NCBI GenBank assembly: GCA_902786855.1
Contig: CADAEH010000002.1
Coordinates: 186,001-250,000, forward strand
Length of the DNA: 64,000 bases
Source of the DNA: an uncultured Eubacteriales bacterium
GTDB taxonomy: Bacteria > Bacillota > Clostridia > Peptostreptococcales > Anaerovoracaceae
Direction of reading: 5' to 3'
Part shown: positions 38,416 to 46,873 of the stretch, one piece after another
Numbering within the stretch: the stretch's first letter is position 1
Layout: every line of letters starts with the position of its first letter
Position numbers and translations under genes: made by a program
Notes under the pieces: generated by a model
Database searches by the model: none
What the model saw: the letters and a program-made list of their open reading frames with translations, nothing else
What the model was told of the DNA's origin: nothing

Positions 38416-38565
38416 CTACTTCTCCTTCTTCTGCTCGCAGTGCTGATTAGCAACGCTGCAGGAAGTCTTACTTGCGGACTGGCAGGATGTCTGACACTCG
38501 CCGCAGCCGCCTGTAACGCGGGACTTAGCCATATCTCTTGTTGTGATGGTTCTGATTCTCTTCAT
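38416..38565 (-). CDS. scfA: SCIFF ranthipeptide precursor, variant with five cysteines
   Basis: A 49-residue peptide. The leader MKRIRTITTRDMAKSRVTGG precedes the core GCGECQTSCQSASKTSCSVA and tail NQHCEQKKEK. The family (six cysteines in forty-five residues) normally reads CGECQTSCQSACKTSCT. Here cysteines are at 21, 24, 28, 36 and 43, while position 32 is Ser and position 37 is Ser. In characterised SCIFF peptides the thioether joins Cys32 to Thr37, so both partners appear changed. AGGAGGAAATTCACG precedes the ATG, giving strong translation, and a consensus promoter lies at 38622-38650. The neighbouring maturase confirms identity. The role of mature SCIFF is poorly known; quorum-type signalling has been proposed. 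Confidence 0.95.
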   Translation of the reverse strand: MKRIRTITTRDMAKSRVTGGCGECQTSCQSASKTSCSVANQHCEQKKEK

Positions 38566-38621
38566 CGTGAATTTCCTCCTAAATATAGAAACTTGACTTA
38601 TCGTCTTGGTTCTTTCAAGTT

Positions 38622-38650
38622 AGAATACCATTATACTTTTGGCATGTCAA
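38622..38650 (-). promoter_or_regulatory. Promoter of the SCIFF precursor gene
   Basis: On the minus strand: perfect -35 TTGACA (38645-38650), a 17-base spacer, -10 TATTCT (38622-38627) with a TGG extension. It lies between the universal stress protein stop codon and scfA, so the peptide has its own transcript. Confidence 0.8.
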
Positions 38651-38661
38651 TGAGGCAGCCT

Positions 38662-39447
38662 TTACAACATCTCAGGCTTAGGAGCTGCTGTGATCCTGTA
38701 TGTGAACACGGCTTCCTTCTTCATGTCTCTGTTGACTATCCTTATCCTGTCGGCTTTTCCGTCAGTACTGTCAGCTTTTACCAGGATATCGGCCTGCTCG
38801 CCTGCAAGGATGTCGCGGTATGCATCCTGGCCAGGTGCCGGAGGCAGATCCCAGTTCCTTGTGTCAGGATTGTATGCTGTGTGGTAGAAACGGATCTTTC
38901 CGACAGTCACATCAAAGTGATAGTTACAGTCGACATTGACGCTTGGCAGAAGACATTCGCTCTGCTTGTCGCCAAGCTGTCCCCTCAGAGTAACAGCAGC
39001 CGTCGCTGTCTTATATATAAGACCTCTGTACTCTTTTCGATTGTTGATCGCCTCAGACACTATCATTACTTCGCATGGAGCATTATTGATGACGTATTCT
39101 GTTGTCGACCCTATGCTGCTCTGGTTATCGTCTTTGGATGACTTGGTCATAATGATCAGGTCCGCTCCTGTATCGCGTGCCGCCCTGATTATCTTGGCAC
39201 CGGCCGAGCCAGTCGCAGCCTTAGTCAACACTTTATAACCGCCGATAGACGATTTTATAACTTCGAGCTTTTCATCAAGCGCACTGAGTGCAGCTGCTTC
39301 AGCTTCTGATCTTAAGCTATAGTTCTGGCTGTCATCCACCATCACAAGTACTATATCCGCTTCGTCAGGTGTGTAATGCTTTGTGACATAGTGGAGTGCC
39401 TTGAGACTTCTGTCTGTTTCTTCAAGTGGCAGGAGTATTCTTTTCAT
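38662..39447 (-). CDS. Universal stress protein with an added C-terminal domain
   Basis: A 261-residue protein. The N-terminal UspA domain (about 1-135) begins MKRILLPLEETDRSLKAL and ends with the nucleotide-binding IIMTKSSKDDNQSSIGSTTEYVINNAPCEVMIV; the G-x-x-x-S/T-type loop is partly kept (GSTTEYV). A further 120 residues follow (about 140-261), apparently beta-rich, with the phrase FYHTAYNPDTRNWDLPPAPGQDAYRDILAG; I know no family for this part. The start at MKRILL is chosen because GGAGG lies six bases upstream; a start 12 codons earlier would include that site. USPs usually end near residue 150, so this is a lengthened form. Confidence 0.8.
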   Translation of the reverse strand: MKRILLPLEETDRSLKALHYVTKHYTPDEADIVLVMVDDSQNYSLRSEAEAAALSALDEKLEVIKSSIGGYKVLTKAATGSAGAKIIRAARDTGADLIIMTKSSKDDNQSSIGSTTEYVINNAPCEVMIVSEAINNRKEYRGLIYKTATAAVTLRGQLGDKQSECLLPSVNVDCNYHFDVTVGKIRFYHTAYNPDTRNWDLPPAPGQDAYRDILAGEQADILVKADSTDGKADRIRIVNRDMKKEAVFTYRITAAPKPEML

Positions 39448-39521
39448 GCCTTCCTCCGTATCTGATATATCTATTACGGCCATGCCGTTGCTTCATACAG
39501 AACAAGTATACTACAAATCAG

Positions 39522-40604
39522 CTATTTTAGGAACTTCTTGTTAAGCGTCATGATGAATATTTCAAGTGCCGCATACAAAACAAGATAATCTTCGTCATAC
39601 GACAGTATAAGGTCATTTTCGCAGTAGCCGGCAGATTCGAAAAGGATATTGGGCGATCCCCCTATCACAGCTTTGAGCTCTCCGTCCATCTCAACCATGT
39701 AGTTGCATGAGATATTAGCTCTCATGCAGGCCGGGAAGATCGTTACTGTGAACTTTCCCGCATCGGTATCCGCAATGAAACCTTCCCGTTTGCCTTCCTT
39801 GTACCTTGAGATATCTCCGAAATGCTTTCCGTCAGCGTACATATCATATCCGGCACTGTCTATGACCACACCCTTTCCGTTGAAAGAGCGGGGCATGACG
39901 GAAGCCATCTCGTTTCCATCAGTATCCAGCACTCTGGCTTCAAACGGATGATAGCTGTTTTTTACTTCGAGGACATCAGCTCCATCAGAATTCCGGAAAA
40001 AACCTTCGGAGGAATTATGATAATAAAATTCTGAAACATCAAGCTCAGGAGGGATCTCCGGTTCCCTGCCTGCAGCCATGGCTTCTATCATTTCAGCCAG
40101 ATGCCTGATCATGACAACAGAAGCCAGCTTTAACCCGGCAAATTTTGCGTAATGTTCAGGAGTGACCTCAGTCTCTTTTGGATCTACGAAGCTGCTGAAC
40201 CTGTATTCATCCTCTTCTTTTCGAATAATGTTGTCTACAAGCGTCAGGTGCTTTATGTCCAGATCACCTTTTTTGCGTGATATGACCACGCAGTCCTTGT
40301 AAGCACTCGGACCGAATACTATGCTGTCTCCGTCAAAACCCTTGTGCTGAGCGATCCATGGTCTTCCGAGTGGTGTCTGCATGTTTTCAAGCCTTCTGTA
40401 AAGATCGGCTATATCGATATCAGTCCTTATGACCTTTTCATACAGACTTCTGTCGTTAAACCTTCCGAGTCCACGGTTCCAGAAAATTCCAAAAGCCAGC
40501 AGAAGGATCACTCCTCCCATTATGTATCTGCCGACCGAAATGGCCAGCAAAGCTGTTATTATAGTCAGCACTCCCAGCAGAGTGACTGCCCTGTCCTGTT
40601 TCAT
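39522..40604 (-). CDS. Uncharacterised membrane-anchored protein
   Basis: A 360-residue protein of no family I can name with confidence. Two short membrane helices at the N-terminus (about 8-42) are followed by a large cytoplasmic or external domain. The middle part (about 60-170) is mixed helix and strand. The last 150 residues read like a twelve-stranded barrel of the LURP/Tubby type, with repeated D-G-N/K turns (VLDTDGNEMASV, DMYADGKHFGDISRYKEGKREGFIADTDAGKF). That resemblance is weak and only by pattern. It is 15 bases upstream of the next gene start region and probably co-transcribed with the phosphohexomutase. Confidence 0.6.
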   Translation of the reverse strand: MKQDRAVTLLGVLTIITALLAISVGRYIMGGVILLLAFGIFWNRGLGRFNDRSLYEKVIRTDIDIADLYRRLENMQTPLGRPWIAQHKGFDGDSIVFGPSAYKDCVVISRKKGDLDIKHLTLVDNIIRKEEDEYRFSSFVDPKETEVTPEHYAKFAGLKLASVVMIRHLAEMIEAMAAGREPEIPPELDVSEFYYHNSSEGFFRNSDGADVLEVKNSYHPFEARVLDTDGNEMASVMPRSFNGKGVVIDSAGYDMYADGKHFGDISRYKEGKREGFIADTDAGKFTVTIFPACMRANISCNYMVEMDGELKAVIGGSPNILFESAGYCENDLILSYDEDYLVLYAALEIFIMTLNKKFLK

Positions 40605-40619
40605 CTATAAATGATCTCC

Positions 40620-42329
40620 TTATGCATCCAGAAGAGCTTCAACTGAACTGCGTATTACTCCGAGGTTCTCCTCTGCTTTATCAGCTGAATCACCCTGAGC
40701 CATCACATATGTCTTGATTTTAGGCTCTGTTCCTGATGGTCTGATAGCCACTGCGCAGCCGTCATCAAGATAGTAGAACAGTACATTGCTCTTTGTGAAG
40801 CCAGGGACACCTGCCTGGTAGTCTTTTACTGACTCGATCGCAAGACCGAGATCTGCAGGCTGGTCAGCACGGATCTTTGCCATTACAGCAGACATCCTCT
40901 CCTGAGCGTCGTATCCTCCGAACACTGTTGAATCAGTCTTTTCAATATAGTATCCGTACTTCTTATAGAGTTCCTGAAGTCCATCGTAGACAGACATTCC
41001 CTTTGCCTTGTAGTAGCAGCCCACCTCTGCCATCATCATCGCGGCAAATACTGCATCCTTATCTCTTGCATATGTTCCGCCGAGGAATCCTATACTTTCT
41101 TCAAATCCGAAAATGAATGTGTACTCACCTGTCTCATGATACTGCTTGATCTTCTCACCGATGAACTTGAATCCGGTAAGGACCTCAAACATCTTGACAT
41201 CGTTCATCTCACAGATCTTGTTGGCCATAACAGTAGAAACGATCGACTTGCAGGCAAACGCGTTGTCAGGCATAGTTCCTGTCTCTCTTCTTGCCTTGAT
41301 TATATAGTCGAGCATCAGGCAGGCTATCTGGTTCCCGGAAAGCACCTTATACTCATCACCGCTCTTAACGACGACTCCGCATCTGTCGCTGTCCGGGTCA
41401 ACGCCGATAACAAGCTCTGCTCCGTTCTTTTTCGCATATTCTATCGCAAGAGCAAAACCTTCGGTATTTTCAGGGTTAGGTGATTTTACCGTCGGGAAAT
41501 TGCCGTCAGGGATCATCTGCTCTTCAACAGGAATGATCGCGCCATAGCCCTGGCGTCTGAGTATTTCAGGTACGAGCTTGTATCCGGCACCGTGGAACGG
41601 TGTGAATACTATTTTCATCTCTTTGGCTACCTGATCGATATACTTCCTTGTGATGGATGTCTCCATGACCTTTGCAAGGTAAGTCTCATCCATCTCTTCT
41701 CCGAGCATCTCGATGAGTCCGGCTTCAAGCGCTTCATCAAAGTCCATCGTCTTAACGTCTTTGAATATATCGATTTTTGCTATCTCGGAAGAAACAACAT
41801 TTGCATGCTCCGGTCCGAGCTGAGCGCCGTCTGCCCAATAAGCCTTATATCCGTTGTATTCTTTTGGATTATGGCTGGCTGTGATATTGATGCCTGCCAG
41901 AGAACCTGTTTCTCTTACAGCAAAGGACAGCTCCGGTGTCGGCCTCAGATCATCAAAAAGATAGGATTTTATCCCGTTAGCAGCAAGTACTGATGCTGCC
42001 TCTTTTGCAAACAGTGCCGAGTTGTTTCTTGAATCATAAGCTATTGCAACGCCGTTTCCCTCAGGAGAATCTCCGCCTACCTGACCGCCCTTTTCGATTA
42101 TCAGGTTAGCAAGACCCTGCGTCGCATATCTGACAGTATAGACGTTCATATTACCTATACCTGCCTTCATAGTGCCTCTGAGTCCAGCAGTACCGAATGT
42201 CAGCATAGCTTTGAATCTGCCTTCGATCTCTGCCGTGTCATTAGCAATGCTTCTGAGTTCTTCCTTAGTGGCGCTGTCTACAACATCAGATTCCAGCCAA
42301 TAAAGGTACTCTTCCATGAATGATCTCAT
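40620..42329 (-). CDS. Phosphoglucomutase/phosphomannomutase (alpha-D-phosphohexomutase family)
   Basis: A 569-residue enzyme interconverting hexose-1- and 6-phosphates. The catalytic phosphoserine is in GINITASHNPKEYNGYKAYW (about 143), the magnesium loop is DPDSDRCGV (about 300), the sugar-binding loop is FGFEESIGFLGGTYARDKD (about 396) and the phosphate-binding loop RPSGTEPKIKTY is near the C-terminus. The N-terminal MLTFGTAGLRGTM is the expected opening of the PgcA branch. It would turn the glucose-1-phosphate made by cellobiose phosphorylase into glucose-6-phosphate, linking the sugar locus to glycolysis. GAAGGGAG-type sequence precedes the start. Substrate preference between glucose and mannose is not decided by sequence alone. 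Confidence 0.93.
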   Translation of the reverse strand: MRSFMEEYLYWLESDVVDSATKEELRSIANDTAEIEGRFKAMLTFGTAGLRGTMKAGIGNMNVYTVRYATQGLANLIIEKGGQVGGDSPEGNGVAIAYDSRNNSALFAKEAASVLAANGIKSYLFDDLRPTPELSFAVRETGSLAGINITASHNPKEYNGYKAYWADGAQLGPEHANVVSSEIAKIDIFKDVKTMDFDEALEAGLIEMLGEEMDETYLAKVMETSITRKYIDQVAKEMKIVFTPFHGAGYKLVPEILRRQGYGAIIPVEEQMIPDGNFPTVKSPNPENTEGFALAIEYAKKNGAELVIGVDPDSDRCGVVVKSGDEYKVLSGNQIACLMLDYIIKARRETGTMPDNAFACKSIVSTVMANKICEMNDVKMFEVLTGFKFIGEKIKQYHETGEYTFIFGFEESIGFLGGTYARDKDAVFAAMMMAEVGCYYKAKGMSVYDGLQELYKKYGYYIEKTDSTVFGGYDAQERMSAVMAKIRADQPADLGLAIESVKDYQAGVPGFTKSNVLFYYLDDGCAVAIRPSGTEPKIKTYVMAQGDSADKAEENLGVIRSSVEALLDA

Positions 42330-42353
42330 TATTCCGCTCCCTTCTTTGTTATA

Positions 42354-44216
42354 TTAACTAACGTTTTCAAACTGTGAATTGTACAGGTCTGCGTAGAAAC
42401 CTCCCTTTGCCAGAAGTTCCTCATGCTTGCCCTGTTCTACTATATCTCCGTGATCCATTACAAGGATCAGATCAGCGTTTCTGATTGTCGAGAGCCTGTG
42501 AGCGATGATGAAGCTCGTCCGTCCTCTGGTAAGGGTGTCCATCGCCTTCTGGATCTCTTCTTCTGTCCGGGTGTCGACAGATGATGTCGCCTCATCGAGG
42601 ATAAGCAGTTTCTTGTCAGCAAGTATCGCTCTCGCGATGGTCAGAAGCTGCCTCTGTCCTTCAGATATATTGGTCGCATCCTCGTTCAGCACAAACTTAT
42701 AACCACCCGGCAGGGTCCTGATAAAATGATGTGCCTTGGCTGCTTTTGCAGCTGCTATGATCTCCTCATTAGTAGCACCTTCTCTTCCGTAGAGGATATT
42801 AGCACGGATAGAACCCTTGAACAGCCAGGTATCCTGCAGGACCATCGCAAAATTGTCGCGGTGAGAACGTCTCGTGACAGAACGGATATCCGATCCGTCT
42901 ATGCGGATCATTCCGCTGTCCACATCATAAAACCTCATGAGAAGCTTGACGATAGTGGTCTTTCCGGCGCCTGTCGGCCCGACGATAGCGACCTTTTGTC
43001 CCGGCTCGATTTTTGCTGAGAAGTCCTTGATGACCGGATGCTCCGGATCATATCCGAAAACGACATGATCGAATTCTACCTCTCCGCGGGTATCCAGGGT
43101 AGCAACACGGTTATCAGGCGCATCTGTTTCCTCTTCTTCATCAAGGAATTCGAAGACCCTCTCTGCAGCAGCAGCCATCGACTGCACCTGATTCATGATC
43201 TGCGCGATCTCCTGTATAGGCTGACCTATATTCTTTACATACTGTACAAAAGCCTGGATATCTCCGACGCCGATTGCACCGCGAACGCACAGTATACCTC
43301 CGGATATCGCTACCCCTGCATATCCGAGGTTGCTGACGATCCTCATCAGTGGTCTCATCATACCCGAAAAGAACTGAGATTTCCATGCAGATTCATACAG
43401 TTTTTCATTGGCTGCATCAAATTCTTTTGTGATCTCCTCTTCTCTGTTAAAAGCTTTGATGACAAGATGTCCCGAGAAGTTCTCCTCTACCTGTCCGTCT
43501 ATCACGCCCAGATAATCCTGCTGTGCTTTGAAGAACGGCTGTGAGATCCTTATCAAAAGGGTCATTATTATCGCGGAAAGAGGTATGACAAGGAGTGCTA
43601 CCAGTGTCATCGTTACGTTTATGGTAAGCATGACGACAACTATTCCTACCATGCTGACGATCGCCCAGATGAAGTTCGAAATGCTCTGGCTCAGCGCCTG
43701 TCCGAGAGTATCTACATCGTTTGTTATCCTGGAAAGGATCTCTCCTGTCTGTGTCCTCTCGAAATATCCTACCGGCATGCGGCCGATCTTTTCAGAAATA
43801 TCCCGTCTCATCCGGTAGACGATCTTCTGAGTGATATTCGTCATTATGAACGCCTGCAGCCACTGTGCAAAAGCGCCAATAGCATAGAGGGCCAGAGTCA
43901 GCATCAGTACTTTGCCTACAGCTTCAAAGTCGATACCTCCCGTGCCTCTCAGCTTGGCCATGGCACCTTCAGCAAGAAGCGTGGTGGCCTTGCCCATGAC
44001 TTTCGGACCGAGCGTCTCAAATATCGTCGCAAGTGCTGATATAAGGATAACAAAAACCACAGCAAGTTTGTACCCTCCCATATAGCTGAGGGTATCTTTT
44101 ACCGCCTTGCGGAAATTTTTCGGCTTTTCGCCCGGTGCCAGTATCGCGCTCGGGCCTCCTCTCCTCTGTCTTCGCCTCGTGTTATTCTGCTGCCGGTTTT
44201 CACTGTTTTCTGACAT
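42354..44216 (-). CDS. Heterodimeric ABC exporter subunit with canonical ATP site
   Basis: A 620-residue half-transporter: a basic N-terminus (NTRRRQRRGG), six membrane helices (about 45-330) and a nucleotide-binding domain. It has Walker A VGPTGAGKTT (about 405), Walker B LLILDEATSSVD with the catalytic Glu, and a degenerate signature NISEGQRQLL in place of LSGGQ. Paired with the next gene upstream (which has an intact signature but Asp in place of the catalytic Glu), this gives one working and one degenerate ATP site, as in TM287/288 and BmrCD. The start ATG directly abuts the partner's TAG. Likely a drug, lipid or peptide exporter; substrate unknown. Confidence 0.92.
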   Translation of the reverse strand: MSENSENRQQNNTRRRQRRGGPSAILAPGEKPKNFRKAVKDTLSYMGGYKLAVVFVILISALATIFETLGPKVMGKATTLLAEGAMAKLRGTGGIDFEAVGKVLMLTLALYAIGAFAQWLQAFIMTNITQKIVYRMRRDISEKIGRMPVGYFERTQTGEILSRITNDVDTLGQALSQSISNFIWAIVSMVGIVVVMLTINVTMTLVALLVIPLSAIIMTLLIRISQPFFKAQQDYLGVIDGQVEENFSGHLVIKAFNREEEITKEFDAANEKLYESAWKSQFFSGMMRPLMRIVSNLGYAGVAISGGILCVRGAIGVGDIQAFVQYVKNIGQPIQEIAQIMNQVQSMAAAAERVFEFLDEEEETDAPDNRVATLDTRGEVEFDHVVFGYDPEHPVIKDFSAKIEPGQKVAIVGPTGAGKTTIVKLLMRFYDVDSGMIRIDGSDIRSVTRRSHRDNFAMVLQDTWLFKGSIRANILYGREGATNEEIIAAAKAAKAHHFIRTLPGGYKFVLNEDATNISEGQRQLLTIARAILADKKLLILDEATSSVDTRTEEEIQKAMDTLTRGRTSFIIAHRLSTIRNADLILVMDHGDIVEQGKHEELLAKGGFYADLYNSQFENVS

Positions 44217-46277
44217 CTATACTGCTTTCAGCTCATTTTCTGATAACTGTGATACAGCGATCTCTCTATATACATCACATGTCTTCATCAGTTCGCTGTG
44301 TGTTCCTTTTCCTACTATCCTGCCCTCATCGAGAACTATGATCTGCTCCGCTTTGAGTATCGTCCCGACTCTCTGTGCAACAATGATTCTCGTTGCATCC
44401 GTCAGTTTCTCTGCAAGTGCTCTTCGGAGAGCGACGTCTGTCTTCATATCAAGAGCTGAGAATGAATCATCAAATATCATGATCTGAGGCTGCTTTACCA
44501 CAGCTCTTGCAATAGCAAGTCTCTGTTTCTGCCCGCCGGATACATTTGCACCTCCCTGAGATATGATGCTGTCATAGCCGTCAGGCTTTTCATCGATGAA
44601 TTCCGACGCCTGTGCTATTTCTGCCGCAGTACGGATCTCCTCATCAGATGCATCTTCCTTTCCCCATCTGATATTCTCTCCTATCGTTCCGGAGAAAAGT
44701 ATGCCTTTCTGAGGTACATATCCTATGGTGTCTCTGAGCGATCTCAGACTGATATCTCTTACATCATGCCCTCCGACTGTAACTCTGCCCTCAGTTACAT
44801 CGAAGAACCTAGGTATAAGACTGATAAGAGTTGTCTTGCCGCATCCCGTTGAACCGATGATCGCTGTCGTTTCCCCCGGACGGGCTTCAAAATTTATATC
44901 AGTCAGGACATTCTCTTCAGCATCAGGATACATGAACGTAACGTTTTCAAATCTCACCGTACCGTCTATGTTCCTGCTGTCTATATCTGCAGCATCATCC
45001 GCATCTGCAATGCTCGGTTTCGTATTTATGACCTCATAGATTCTGTCGGCTGCGATGCCTGCCCTCGGCAGGAATATCGCCATGCTTGCTATCATGAGGA
45101 ATGAGAAAACTATCTCCATTGAATACGCAATAAAAGCGGTCATTGTACCGACCTGGAGCTGTCCCGCATCTATCCTGCCGGCAGCTACCCATGTGATCCA
45201 TATACTCAGGCCATACATGATGATCATGAGTAACGGAGTCATTGATATCATCGTCCTGTTGACGAATAGCTGATTACGGTAAAGATTCGTATTGGCTTTG
45301 TCAAATCTCTTTTCTTCGGTCTTTTCCCTGCCGAATGCTCTAATGACCTGTATACCGGTGAGTATCTCTCTTGATACAGCGTTCAGAGCATCTATGAGAG
45401 TCTGCATTATCTTGAATTTAGGCATGGCTACGACGAAGAGAAGAAGTACCATCAGCAATATAGCTATGACTCCGGTCATTATTACGAAATTCATGTGGGC
45501 GTGAGTCTGCCACACCTTTATGATGGACCATGTGCAGATACACGGTGCGAAAAGCATCATCCGGAGCATCATGGTCGATGTCATCTGGACCTGCTGTATG
45601 TCATTGGTAGCTCGGGTAATGAGTGATGATGTCTGGAATCTGTTGATCTCTGCTGCAGAGAAGGACATGACATTGTCAAAAAGAGCCGATCTGAGATCGC
45701 GTCCTATAGTAGCTCCGACTCGCGCAGCCAGAAAAGATATTCCCGTTGTGAAGATAAGCACTATTGCTGACATAAGCAGCATCAGCCCGCCGCATCTCCA
45801 CATGTATCTATTCTGGATCGTAAGAATATCGATACCTGCTTCCTGATCGCATTCAGCTGCATATGCTATTGCCATAGCGTTCAGATTCTGGCCGCTGCTG
45901 TCCGCATCATCTGATATATTCTCACCTATTCTGTCAGCATACCGCCTGGCAAGAGGTTCTGTGAATATCTCGTCATACTTCTCAAGCGAATCTTTATCTG
46001 CATCCACTCTGACCAGAACATCTCCGGACTCTGTGAAAAGAGATTCCCATTCTGCTTTCTGCTCAGAGGTCATGTATGTCTCTGCATCTTTAAGTTCGCT
46101 GTCTGTGATAGCTTCAGGTACTACATGCTCTATTCCGTGATTCTGTATGCCTGTATCGATGATATTCTGTGTGTACTGAGGAAGATTCATCTCACAGAAA
46201 GCCTGTCCTGCCATGAGTAGCAGGACAAGCAGTGCAGTCATCTTATGAGGTAAAAGTGTTTTGAACAGATTCTTCAT
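44217..46277 (-). CDS. Heterodimeric ABC exporter subunit with large extracellular loop and degenerate ATP site
   Basis: A 686-residue half-transporter. The first membrane helix (about 12-32) is followed by an unusually long outside loop (about 45-155) rich in Asp and Glu, then five more helices. The nucleotide domain has Walker A IIGSTGCGKTT, an intact signature NVSGGQKQRLAIARA and Walker B IMIFDDSFSALD, where Asp replaces the catalytic Glu. That makes this the non-hydrolysing partner. The acidic loop could contact the cell wall or a substrate; similar loops occur in some Firmicute heterodimers. It is 6 bases from the LOG gene, so a shared operon with glsA, LOG and the second subunit is likely. 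Confidence 0.92.
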   Translation of the reverse strand: MKNLFKTLLPHKMTALLVLLLMAGQAFCEMNLPQYTQNIIDTGIQNHGIEHVVPEAITDSELKDAETYMTSEQKAEWESLFTESGDVLVRVDADKDSLEKYDEIFTEPLARRYADRIGENISDDADSSGQNLNAMAIAYAAECDQEAGIDILTIQNRYMWRCGGLMLLMSAIVLIFTTGISFLAARVGATIGRDLRSALFDNVMSFSAAEINRFQTSSLITRATNDIQQVQMTSTMMLRMMLFAPCICTWSIIKVWQTHAHMNFVIMTGVIAILLMVLLLFVVAMPKFKIMQTLIDALNAVSREILTGIQVIRAFGREKTEEKRFDKANTNLYRNQLFVNRTMISMTPLLMIIMYGLSIWITWVAAGRIDAGQLQVGTMTAFIAYSMEIVFSFLMIASMAIFLPRAGIAADRIYEVINTKPSIADADDAADIDSRNIDGTVRFENVTFMYPDAEENVLTDINFEARPGETTAIIGSTGCGKTTLISLIPRFFDVTEGRVTVGGHDVRDISLRSLRDTIGYVPQKGILFSGTIGENIRWGKEDASDEEIRTAAEIAQASEFIDEKPDGYDSIISQGGANVSGGQKQRLAIARAVVKQPQIMIFDDSFSALDMKTDVALRRALAEKLTDATRIIVAQRVGTILKAEQIIVLDEGRIVGKGTHSELMKTCDVYREIAVSQLSENELKAV

Positions 46278-46283
46278 TCAGTA

Positions 46284-46871
46284 CTATTCTTTAATATATA
46301 GAGTATTACGTTTCGTATCAGTTTCTCCTGCTGAAGCGAGGACATTTTCTATGTCTTCGATAGACTTCACTTCATGAACAGCTTCACGGTCGCTCTTCCG
46401 GAAAAACTCCTCATCCGCCATCCTGTCAAAGAAAGCCAGCAGGTGATCATAATATCCGTTCACGTTGTAAAGCATCACAGGTCTGATCCGATCTCCGAGC
46501 AGACCGAGTCTCCTGAGACTCATGACCTCGCTTATTTCATCCAGTGTGCCGGTCCCACCCGGGAGCGCAATGAATGCATCCCCTTCTTCTATCATAATGG
46601 ATCTTCTCTCCGGCATATCTCTGGATATCCGGAGATCTGTAAGGTTAGGGTGGATCTCTTCGGCCATAACAAAGAAGTCAGGCGTTACGCCTATGACTTC
46701 TCCTCCGTTCTCAAGCACGGCATTGGAAACAGCACCCATCATCCCGACGTCTCCTGCTCCATATACTAATCTGTGACCATTCCTGGCCATCCATGCACCA
46801 AGCTCTCTGGCTTTCTCAGCGAAAAGCGGATCTTTTCCGAAATTCGCACCGCAGTATACAGTAATATTCAT
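46284..46871 (-). CDS. LOG family protein (nucleoside 5'-monophosphate phosphoribohydrolase)
   Basis: A 195-residue enzyme of the LOG/TIGR00730 family, a Rossmann-like protein that cleaves nucleoside 5'-monophosphates to base and ribose-5-phosphate. The family motif PGGTGTLDEI (about 103-112) and the substrate loop YGAGDVGMMGAVSNAVLENGGEVIGV (about 40) are present, as is the conserved arginine in ERRSIM (about 88). In plants this activates cytokinins; in bacteria it is more likely nucleotide salvage or stress clean-up. It sits 2 bases downstream of glsA and 6 bases upstream of the ABC exporter. Length is typical. Confidence 0.92.
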   Translation of the reverse strand: MNITVYCGANFGKDPLFAEKARELGAWMARNGHRLVYGAGDVGMMGAVSNAVLENGGEVIGVTPDFFVMAEEIHPNLTDLRISRDMPERRSIMIEEGDAFIALPGGTGTLDEISEVMSLRRLGLLGDRIRPVMLYNVNGYYDHLLAFFDRMADEEFFRKSDREAVHEVKSIEDIENVLASAGETDTKRNTLYIKE

Positions 46872-46873
46872 GA

